NCBI GenBank assembly: GCA_964436865.1
Contig: CAYTFK010000213.1
Coordinates: 1 to 12,428, forward strand
Direction of reading: 5' to 3'
DNA length: 12,428 bases
Origin: JAXGPP01 sp964436865
Lineage (GTDB): Bacteria > Planctomycetota > Planctomycetia > Pirellulales > Thermoguttaceae
Shown: piece by piece, positions 6,584 to 12,428 of the stretch
Numbering within the stretch: the stretch's first letter is position 1
How the letters are laid out: each line of letters opens with the position of its first letter
Program-made: the position numbers and the translations under genes
Notes under the pieces: generated by a model
Databases searched by the model: none
Told to the model about the DNA's origin: nothing
What the model saw: only the letters and a program-made list of their open reading frames with translations

Positions 6584-7975
6584 TCAGATCTCGATGTCGT
6601 ACTCCGCACGCCGCGGACGCTTCATCAGCGCGGTGGCCTCGGCGTCGCCGGGGAACTCGCCCGCCTTGGGATCATAGGTCACCTTGCGGCCGGTCACCAG
6701 CGCGATATTGGCCAGGTGACAGGCGTTGACCGCGCGGACGTGGTCGGGCACGTTGGCCACCGGCGGCTTGCCGTTTCGCACACAGTCGAAGAAGTTCCTC
6801 ATGTGCGCCAGCGGCTCGCGCGGCAGTTCGCCGCCATAGATCTTCGCCATCAGCTCTTCGATCTCCTGGCGGGCTTTCGGGTCGGCATCGACTTCCTCGA
6901 CCGGTTTGCCCGTGAGGCGCTCGCGGCTCACGCGAATGCGTCCCCGTTCGCCCTGGATGAGCAATTCGTTCGGCCCGCTCACCAGCTTGATCACGTTGCC
7001 GGTAGAGAGCGTCAGGTCGACATCGAACGAGTAGGCCACGTTGTAGGCCTGCGGCATCTCCTGGGGCGGAATCTTGCCGAGCAGGAAGGCGAGGACCTTC
7101 TCCCGCTCCACCGCCATGAACTCGCCCGTGCCAACCGCTTCGACCGCCTGCCCCTCTTCACCCGAAAGGGCCCAGAAGGCGATGTCGGTGTGATGCACGC
7201 CCCAATCGGTCACCTGGCCTCCGGAATACTCGAACCACCAGCGGAAGTTCCAGCCGATCCGCTCGTTGCAGAAATCGACCTTGGGAGCCGGGCCGAGCCA
7301 CAGGTCCCAATCGAGCTCCGCTGGCGGATCCTGAGTGGGGAAGGGGCCGAACGGCTTGTCCTTGTCCGGGCTGCGCGAGGCGGCCTTGCCCACCGAACTG
7401 ATCGCGGTGAGCTTCTTGCCGAGCCGCCCGCTGCGGGCGATCGCCACCGCCTTGAGGAAGTTGGCGTTGAACTCGCTTCGCTGCTGTGTGCCGACCTGGA
7501 AGACCTTGCCGTACTTCTTGACCGCCTCGTTGACGATCACCCCTTCTTCCATCGTGAGCGTGAGCGGCTTCTCGCAGTAGACGTGCTTGCCGGCCTTCAT
7601 CGCTTCGATAGCGATCTTGACGTGCCAGTGGTCGGGCGTGCCGATGGTCACCGCGTCGATATCTTTCTCGTCGGCCAGCAGTTGGCGGTAATCGTTGTAG
7701 ATCTTGCAGTCGGCGCCGCGCTGTTTGATCTTTGCGGCGAATCGCTCGGCGTTGCCGCGGTGGACGTCGCAGCAGGCCACCATCTGGCCAAGCTCTGCCG
7801 CCTGGAAACCGATGCCGCTCCCGCGCCCGCCGACGCCGATCGCCGCGACGCGAAGCTTCTCGTTCCGCTCCTGGCCCATGGCGCTGCGGACGAATAGCGG
7901 GGCGGCGACGCCGGTCGCGGCCAGCGCGGCCGAAGTGCCCAGAAAACCACGGCGAGTGGTGCGGTGAGACTTCAT
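6584..7975 (-). CDS. Tat-exported Gfo/Idh/MocA-family oxidoreductase
   Basis: This is a predicted NAD(P)-dependent sugar or polyol oxidoreductase of 463 residues. The N-terminus is a Tat signal (RTTRRGFLGTSAALAATG, twin arginine at 8-9), so it is probably exported folded with its cofactor. A Rossmann fold begins at about 42 with AAIGVGGRGSG. The family's EKP motif, with the conserved lysine, is in CEKPL at residues 134-138. The C-terminal domain carries GGQVTDWGVHHTDIAFW at about 252-268, typical of the planctomycete-abundant secreted branch. The exact substrate cannot be read from the sequence; related proteins oxidise inositol, glucose derivatives or N-acetylgalactosaminides. The ATG at 7975 follows GGAG with 7-nt spacing. 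The gene lies 85 bp after the GH116 gene with no terminator between, so the two are probably co-transcribed. A strong terminator follows it. Confidence 0.9.
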   Translation of the reverse strand: MKSHRTTRRGFLGTSAALAATGVAAPLFVRSAMGQERNEKLRVAAIGVGGRGSGIGFQAAELGQMVACCDVHRGNAERFAAKIKQRGADCKIYNDYRQLLADEKDIDAVTIGTPDHWHVKIAIEAMKAGKHVYCEKPLTLTMEEGVIVNEAVKKYGKVFQVGTQQRSEFNANFLKAVAIARSGRLGKKLTAISSVGKAASRSPDKDKPFGPFPTQDPPAELDWDLWLGPAPKVDFCNERIGWNFRWWFEYSGGQVTDWGVHHTDIAFWALSGEEGQAVEAVGTGEFMAVEREKVLAFLLGKIPPQEMPQAYNVAYSFDVDLTLSTGNVIKLVSGPNELLIQGERGRIRVSRERLTGKPVEEVDADPKARQEIEELMAKIYGGELPREPLAHMRNFFDCVRNGKPPVANVPDHVRAVNACHLANIALVTGRKVTYDPKAGEFPGDAEATALMKRPRRAEYDIEI

Positions 7976-7982
7976 ACCAGTT

Positions 7983-7986
7983 CTCC
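7983..7986 (-). promoter_or_regulatory. Ribosome binding site of the oxidoreductase gene
   Basis: GGAG lies 7 nt before the ATG at 7975, within GGGAGAACTGGT. The rest of the 85-bp gap to the hydrolase stop is comparatively AT-rich and shows no convincing promoter. Confidence 0.6.
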
Positions 7987-8060
7987 CAAAGCAGTACTTC
8001 TTACCGTTTTGTTGATTTGCCGATGCATTACGCTATTGTGGGCAGGCAACCGCGCCCCGT

Positions 8061-11000
8061 CTACGCCAGCTTGACTTCCAGCGGGGCGGCGGGGGTGACT
8101 TCGAGATCCTCGTCCCACGACACAACCACCCGGCGGCCGGTCGGCTCGATCCGGGCGGCAACCGGCCGACCGCCGAGTGTGGCGGTTACCCGGTCCGCTT
8201 TGACTCCCGGCAGCAGCTCCAGCGCCAGAGTCCGCAGCGCGAGCCGGCCCCAGCGGACGTGTATGGCAGCCTGCTGGCCGTCGCCGTCTTTCTTCTGCGC
8301 GATCGTGCCCCAGCCCTCCGCGGCGGTGAACGGAGCGCGGAAGTCGTCGGCCGACAGCCGCGGGGCGAAACCGATGTGCCGCTTCGGCCCGTGGTACTCG
8401 AAGCCGCAGGCCGCCAGAAACACGCCGTAGCTGGCCATCGACCGGGCGTAGTGGTCGCCGCACTCGACCTCGTTCCACGGATTGCGGCGCAACGGGTGAT
8501 AGCGGTCGTGGATCATCCGGGTGATCGCCAGGCCCTCGGTGACCATGCCCTCCCAGATCATGTGCGAGGCGACCTGGTACTCGAAACCGTTCATGCACTC
8601 GTTGAAGTAGCCGGCGAAGCCCGGGTTGGTGTTTCCCTTCCCCTGGGCATCCTCGAACGTCCAGTCGCGGCGTGGGAACGTGCACATGATCAGCCCGCCC
8701 TCGCCGGGCATGGCGTACCAGCGGCCCGGCTTCATCACTTCGCGGAACGGTCCTACGTCGGGCGTGAAGTTGTATTTCCATAGCGCGCCGAGCGCGCCTT
8801 TAGCGTGCTCCTCGTCAAACACCCTTGGCAGCCCGACCCAAAACGCCCAGCTCTGTCCGAAGACCTGGTCGATGTGGCAACCGGTGCCCGAGTTGATCGC
8901 CTGGGGATGCTCGGGATCGGGGCGATTGATGAAGTATTCGCCGTCCCAGAGGCGGGCGACGATCTCCTTGCGGCCGACGTCGACGATCTTTCGCGCCCGC
9001 TCGGCGAAGGCCGAGTCGCCCATCTCGCGGGCCATCTGTTCGCCCGCCGCCAGCGCTGCGAGGTACAGGCCGCTCAGCCAGGCCACCGGGCCGAACCAGT
9101 CGGCGTCGAGCGTGTTGTGCTGCGAACCTTCGAGCACGCCGTCGTCGTTGCCGTCGGCTGCCATGAGGAACTCGATCGCGCGGCGGATCTTCGGCCAGTT
9201 GCGGCGGAGAAACTCGCCGTCGGCCGTCATCTGATGCTCGCGGTAGGCCCGCAGGATGCAACCCGACTGCCCGTCGATCGCCGCATGGCGGTGGGCCTCG
9301 CCGCGGAAGCCGATCAGTCCGGTCTCCGCGTCGAAGGCGACTCCGAAATCGGCCATCTCGCGCGCCGACCGCTCCAACTCCGGGAACAGCCGCGCCACCG
9401 CCTGCGCATACTGCCACACGTGCGTGCAGGTCCCCTCGCAGCAGCCCACGCCTTCCCAGCCGTAGAAGCGGCCGCTGGCCAGGCGGTGGCAGGTCGAACT
9501 GGCCAGGATCGAGGCGTTGGCAAACGTGCGGTCGAGGAACCAGTAGGGCAGCGTCGAGTCGTACCACGTGTCGCGCCAACGCCGGGTGTTGTCGGCCAGC
9601 GCGGCGAAGTTCTCGGCCACGTAGACTGCCACCTCGGTAGCCGACTTGAATCGCGTTGCGTAGTGCCGGCCCGTGAGTCCGCGGGGGAGCGTGAGATTCG
9701 GAAAGTGCCACGTGATGGCGAATGTAACGATTTGCTCCGCGCCTGGGTCGAGCGACAACTGTCGTTCGATCTGCCCGTGCGGCCGCGCTCCCTCGGCGAC
9801 CGTGGCTGCCACGCCTTCGGCCGGGCCGATCAGGGCCAGGCACATCGTGCCGTAGTCGGCCCGCTCGGCCAGCGGCGGTTGCGGGCGTGCCGGGTTGTCG
9901 CTGAAGACGATCTCATCGACGCCGATGTTGCCCCAGCCGCCGCTCTCCTGGTCGACGATCTGAAGCCGCGCCGTCTTGCCGGCCCAGGGGCGAACGTCGA
10001 ACCCGGCCGGCTGCATGCGGTTGTCGTTGGCGCCCGTGGCCGAGAGCACGACTTGGCCGTCGACGAGCAGGTTCATGCACGTCCGCCCGCGATGCGCCCC
10101 GCCGCCGATGAGGAAGTTGATGCAGTTGCGCTCGATCGTGAACGGCTCGCTGGTGAGCGTCCCCTGGTGGCTGTCGCCGCGCGTGACGTCTTCGCCCTGG
10201 CGGACGTTGTGCGTGTTGACCACCTGCTTGCCCTTGCCGCCGACCTCTCCCTGGTAGGCCGGCATCTTCGCCATCTCGATCGGCCCGCTGCCGAACGCCG
10301 TGCCGGTGGCGATCCAGCCGGCATAGCTCGGGCCCTCGAAATCGGCGAAGCGGATGTCGGGCCGCGGATCGGCCTGCGCGGCGGCCGGCAGTTCTTCGAC
10401 CGAGTGGGCGATGAGCGTGAGGTCGGGCCGGGGACGCAGCACCTTGCTGACCGCCTTCGGTTGCCCGCTGCGCAGGCAGACGGCGTTCTCCAGCCAGCCG
10501 GCCACCGCGCATTCGACGCGCGCCGGGCTGGTGTTCTTCACCTTGAACTGCATCACCGTCACCGGCAGGCTCGAATCGGCTGTGTCCAGGGGAATGAAGG
10601 GCGAAAACGCCTCCAGGCGCACCGCGACCGGCACCGCCGGATCGCGATACTCGACGATGCCGACCGGGTACTCGCCGCGGAACGTGATGTCGGCGAACCC
10701 GGTGGCGTCGAGCGGATGGTTCGACGGCTTCTCTCCGGCGAAGACGATCGCGAAACCTTGCCTCAGCGGCGACTCGGGCGCCATCGGCTCGGCGTAATGG
10801 GCCGCGCCGGTGGCGATGTGCTGGTTGAAGATGTCCCAGTGCCAGAGCCGCCCGTCGCCGCCGAGGTAGACCTGGCCCGCGCAAATCCCGCCCACCGGCA
10901 TGCCGATGTGCTCCAGCTCGTCGCCGGCGTAGACGGCCGGTTCGCCGCGCCGGGAGAGCGCGGCCAGCCACTCCGGCTTGAGCTTCTTGTCCAGCGGCAC

Positions 11001-11162
11001 GAGGCGGCGGAAATCGTCACCCGTAAACGGCCCGGCGACCGCCAGCCCCGGGCCGAACATCACGGCCGCCGCCAGGGCGCTCCGCTGGAGAAACTCGCGG
11101 CGCGTGGTCGAGCTACATGATCCGGCACAACAGGGTCGGTCAACTCGTCCGGGCGTTTTCAT
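8061..11162 (-). CDS. Tat-exported GH116-family glycoside hydrolase with inserted beta-sandwich module
   Basis: The predicted 1033-residue enzyme belongs to the GBA2/bacterial beta-glucosidase (GH116) type, which cleaves beta-glucosides, beta-xylosides or N-acetylglucosaminides; the substrate is not determinable. A Tat signal spans 18-45 (STTRREFLQRSALAAAV). The N-terminal beta-domain starts near 85 (GMPVGGICAGQVYLGGDGRL, DIFNQ). An extra module at about 268-425 (FADFEGPSYAGW, INFLIGGGAHRG, NLLVDGQVVLSATG, GGWGNIGVDEIVFSD) resembles beta-sandwich units of planctomycete and levanase-like glycosidases. The (alpha/alpha)6 catalytic domain follows (CTHVWQYAQAVARLFPELER, RNPWNEVECGDHYARSMASY). By my own alignment to TxGH116, Glu570 in FYGWEG fits the nucleophile and Asp765 in HIDQVFGQ the acid/base. 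The frame continues upstream to 11837, but that part overlaps the neighbouring gene. I chose the ATG at 11162; 11201 is an alternative. Neither has a clear ribosome binding site. Confidence 0.85.
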   Translation of the reverse strand: MKTPGRVDRPCCAGSCSSTTRREFLQRSALAAAVMFGPGLAVAGPFTGDDFRRLVPLDKKLKPEWLAALSRRGEPAVYAGDELEHIGMPVGGICAGQVYLGGDGRLWHWDIFNQHIATGAAHYAEPMAPESPLRQGFAIVFAGEKPSNHPLDATGFADITFRGEYPVGIVEYRDPAVPVAVRLEAFSPFIPLDTADSSLPVTVMQFKVKNTSPARVECAVAGWLENAVCLRSGQPKAVSKVLRPRPDLTLIAHSVEELPAAAQADPRPDIRFADFEGPSYAGWIATGTAFGSGPIEMAKMPAYQGEVGGKGKQVVNTHNVRQGEDVTRGDSHQGTLTSEPFTIERNCINFLIGGGAHRGRTCMNLLVDGQVVLSATGANDNRMQPAGFDVRPWAGKTARLQIVDQESGGWGNIGVDEIVFSDNPARPQPPLAERADYGTMCLALIGPAEGVAATVAEGARPHGQIERQLSLDPGAEQIVTFAITWHFPNLTLPRGLTGRHYATRFKSATEVAVYVAENFAALADNTRRWRDTWYDSTLPYWFLDRTFANASILASSTCHRLASGRFYGWEGVGCCEGTCTHVWQYAQAVARLFPELERSAREMADFGVAFDAETGLIGFRGEAHRHAAIDGQSGCILRAYREHQMTADGEFLRRNWPKIRRAIEFLMAADGNDDGVLEGSQHNTLDADWFGPVAWLSGLYLAALAAGEQMAREMGDSAFAERARKIVDVGRKEIVARLWDGEYFINRPDPEHPQAINSGTGCHIDQVFGQSWAFWVGLPRVFDEEHAKGALGALWKYNFTPDVGPFREVMKPGRWYAMPGEGGLIMCTFPRRDWTFEDAQGKGNTNPGFAGYFNECMNGFEYQVASHMIWEGMVTEGLAITRMIHDRYHPLRRNPWNEVECGDHYARSMASYGVFLAACGFEYHGPKRHIGFAPRLSADDFRAPFTAAEGWGTIAQKKDGDGQQAAIHVRWGRLALRTLALELLPGVKADRVTATLGGRPVAARIEPTGRRVVVSWDEDLEVTPAAPLEVKLA

Positions 11163-11416
11163 CGGCGTCTCGTTCGTACTGGTTTTCGCGGCACACCCCA
11201 TCCGTTCGTCCCAGTGTAGCCGACCGGCCATCGCGATGCAGCAGGTGCCACTTCCCTGCCAATGCTCTTCTCGAGCGTCTCTCGCCGTCAAGAACCGGCG
11301 AAACGCATCCGCGTAGCCTGATCCTACCGGCCGCGCATCACATGCGATCGCGGAAACTCCCGCGGCCGTTCCTGGCAGGCAGGGCCCGGCTATTGAAAAG
11401 CTGTGACCCGAGTGGC
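11163..11416. other. Intergenic region between the Clp_N-like gene and the GH116 gene
   Basis: These 254 bp hold no convincing gene. The minus strand has an isolated TTGACG (-35-like) near 11292-11287 without a matching -10 box. An imperfect GC-rich inverted repeat at 11331-11353 (CCGCG / CGCGG outer arms) has no T run. The GH116 promoter should lie here but cannot be placed with confidence. Confidence 0.5.
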
Positions 11417-12124
11417 TCACTCCCCGGCGATGACGATGACGCCGCACTGCGGGCATCGCCACGCGGCACGTGACTGCTTCGCGGAGATCACCTCCACCGG
11501 GCCCTCTTCGCGCGGTGTGAACACGAAACCCCCACGCGACAACCCGCGCTCGATCAAAGCCGAAAGCCACCCGCTTGCCGAATGCGTCACCGCGGCATCG
11601 CCGCGGATCATCTCGACACGGCACCTGGGGCACCACCCCAGCCAGTGACGGCTCAGCTTCTCTTCCCACGGCTCTTTCAGTAGTCGCAGGACCTCGTCGC
11701 GCACATTTTCCGCCGACAACCCGTAATTCATCAACAGTTGCGTCGCGAAGCAGTCGCCGCTGCGTATCAACCCCAGCAGGAGGTGCTCGGTTGCGACATG
11801 CGCATGGCCCATGTTGCCAGCTTCTTCCAGAGCACACTCAAGTACCTGCTCGGCGCGCGGCGTGCACGTCAGTTCCCCTGTCCCGACCCATTGCGATCCG
11901 TCTGTTGCCACTTCTTCAATATAGCGGCGGAGTCTCGCCGCATCGAAGTGGAACGTTTCCAAGACCTTGGCCGCGATGCCGTGGCCCTCCAGGGCCAGTC
12001 CCAGCAAGAGGTGCTCCGTACCCACGTACTCACAATTCCGTTGCCGCGCCTCCCGCTCGCCCAACTGCAGCGCCACCCTCGCCCGCTCGGTGAATCGCTC
12101 CAGCGACTGCTTCGTTCGCACCAT
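11417..12124 (-). CDS. Clp N-terminal-domain protein with C-terminal zinc-ribbon-like domain, no ATPase
   Basis: The protein has 235 residues. It contains two Clp N-terminal (Clp_N/ClpR) repeats at about 8-73 and 84-150, each with the characteristic TEHLLLGL (VGTEHLLLGLALEGHG, VATEHLLLGLIRSGD). In ClpA and ClpC this double repeat binds adaptors and substrates. Here no AAA+ ATPase follows. Instead residues 165-235 carry CPRC (Cys165, Cys168) and CPQC (Cys224, Cys227), a layout like DUF6487-type zinc ribbons. It may be a ClpC-associated adaptor, comparable in outline to ClpS- or ClpT-type helpers, but this is inference. No signal peptide or membrane segment is seen, so it is probably cytoplasmic. 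GGAGG lies 8 nt before the ATG at 12124; a GTG at 12127 is in frame but only 5 nt from it, so ATG is preferred. Only 254 bp separate it from the GH116 gene, yet no functional link is apparent. Confidence 0.85.
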   Translation of the reverse strand: MVRTKQSLERFTERARVALQLGEREARQRNCEYVGTEHLLLGLALEGHGIAAKVLETFHFDAARLRRYIEEVATDGSQWVGTGELTCTPRAEQVLECALEEAGNMGHAHVATEHLLLGLIRSGDCFATQLLMNYGLSAENVRDEVLRLLKEPWEEKLSRHWLGWCPRCRVEMIRGDAAVTHSASGWLSALIERGLSRGGFVFTPREEGPVEVISAKQSRAAWRCPQCGVIVIAGE

Positions 12125-12132
12125 CACATCCG

Positions 12133-12137
12133 CCTCC
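12133..12137 (-). promoter_or_regulatory. Ribosome binding site of the Clp_N-like gene
   Basis: GGAGG lies 8 nt from the ATG at 12124 and 5 nt from the in-frame GTG at 12127, which favours the ATG. Confidence 0.65.
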
Positions 12138-12190
12138 GCTCCCAGTCGCGCCGCGTACCACTGCGATCGGAACTGACCGGGTGGCCCTGG

Positions 12191-12382
12191 GATCCGGAAC
12201 TGGGACGCAGCTAGTTTTTTCGGGATCCGGAACTGGATCCGGAACTGGGACGCAGCTAGTTTTTTCAGTCACGCGCTCGCGGGGGCTTTCTTCGGCCGGC
12301 CCTCGCGGCGCAGTGTGTGAAGCAGGCCGGCGATCCGAAACGGGGACGCAGCTAGTTTTCTCGGTCACGCGCTCGCGGGGGC
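12191..12382. repeat. Interspersed 31-bp repeat, three copies (two extending to 51 bp)
   Basis: The 31-bp unit begins GATCCGGAACTGGG and contains ACGCAGCTAG followed by a T-rich run. Copies 1 (12191-12221) and 2 (12236-12266) are identical. Copy 3 (12332-12362) differs at 3 positions. Copies 2 and 3 continue together through TCACGCGCTCGCGGGGGC, giving 51-bp repeats at 12236-12286 and 12332-12382, exactly 96 bp apart with 4 mismatches. Between copies 1 and 2 the 12-bp segment GATCCGGAACTG is doubled (12224-12235). The units lie upstream of the Clp_N-like gene and code for nothing recognisable. They could be a dispersed REP-like family; no transposase is present. Confidence 0.8.
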
Positions 12383-12415
12383 AGATCGGAAGAGCGTCGT
12401 GTAGGGAAAGAGTGT
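12383..12415 (+). other. Illumina TruSeq adapter contamination (not genomic)
   Basis: These 33 bases match exactly the reverse complement of the Illumina TruSeq universal adapter end; they begin AGATCGGAAGAGC and continue GTCGTGTAGGG. The match is known from memory of the published adapter sequence. It starts right after repeat copy 3. The final 13 bases (12416-12428, AGGATAGGGTGTA) fit neither the expected adapter continuation nor the neighbouring genomic sequence. Confidence 0.97.
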
Positions 12416-12428
12416 AGGATAGGGTGTA

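Noticed and set aside
4057..6729. Plus-strand open frame of 890 codons
   Set aside because: It lies opposite the kinase and SEC-C genes, spans the terminator and promoter region, and its translation is low-complexity Arg/Gly/Pro/Ala-rich without family motifs. High-GC codon use often leaves antisense frames open.
6716..7897. Plus-strand open frame of 393 codons
   Set aside because: It is antisense to the oxidoreductase, which has a Tat signal, Rossmann motif and EKP motif on the minus strand.
8805..11120. Plus-strand open frame of 771 codons
   Set aside because: It is antisense to the GH116 gene, whose motifs are unmistakable on the minus strand; the plus-strand product has no recognisable domain.
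11239..11255. Sigma-54-like promoter (TGGCAC ... TGCA) upstream of the GH116 gene
   Set aside because: The GG and GC elements are 2 bp closer than the strict -24/-12 spacing that sigma-54 needs.
11163..11837. N-terminal extension of the GH116 frame up to 11837
   Set aside because: It would overlap the Clp_N-like gene on the same strand in another frame, and the Tat signal marks the real N-terminus near 11162.
12191..12382. CRISPR array
   Set aside because: There are only three units with irregular spacing (45 and 96 bp), one spacer contains a partial repeat, and no cas gene is nearby.
12181..12417. Plus-strand 78-codon frame across the repeats
   Set aside because: Its codons come from the non-coding repeat and its end from the sequencing adapter.

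Overview
The window looks like one end of a draft or metagenomic contig from a high-GC planctomycete, probably Pirellulales-like. The assignment rests on gene style: leucine-rich repeats of the 'TDAGL' type in a large secreted mosaic protein, a Tat-exported Gfo/Idh/MocA oxidoreductase beside a Tat-exported glycoside hydrolase carrying a planctomycete-style beta-sandwich insert, and several domain-fusion proteins. No taxonomic marker gene is present, so this is an inference.

All six genes lie on the minus strand and are transcribed from right to left. From the right: (1) a 235-residue protein with two Clp N-terminal repeats and a C-terminal four-cysteine zinc-ribbon-like domain, but no AAA+ module (11417-12124); (2) a 1033-residue Tat-exported GH116-family glycoside hydrolase (8061-11162); (3) a 463-residue Tat-exported Gfo/Idh/MocA oxidoreductase (6584-7975), 85 bp after the hydrolase; (4) a strong hairpin terminator (6522-6560), then a perfect TATAAT box inside an inverted repeat and an 8-bp leader hairpin; (5) a 570-residue helical-repeat protein with a SEC-C zinc motif (4687-6399); (6) an FGGY-family sugar kinase with a GTG start (3094-4608); (7) a secreted protein of at least 975 residues (FecR-like domain, beta-sandwich, leucine-rich repeats) that runs off the left edge (1-2925).

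Genes 2 and 3 look like one transcription unit for degrading a glycoside or oligosaccharide outside the cytoplasm: the hydrolase releases a sugar and the oxidoreductase may oxidise it. The kinase could phosphorylate a released sugar in the cytoplasm, but it sits behind a different promoter and with a SEC-C protein, so that link is weaker.

The right end (12191-12428) is not ordinary sequence. It has three copies of a 31-bp repeat in non-coding DNA, two of them within a 51-bp repeat spaced 96 bp apart. From 12383 the sequence is an exact 33-base match to the Illumina TruSeq adapter, followed by 13 bases of unexplained tail. Biological sequence should be considered to end at 12382. I found no tRNA, rRNA, CRISPR array, transposase or phage gene. 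I see no clearly new multi-gene system; the most unusual items are the domain architectures and the regulatory structure between the two transcription units.
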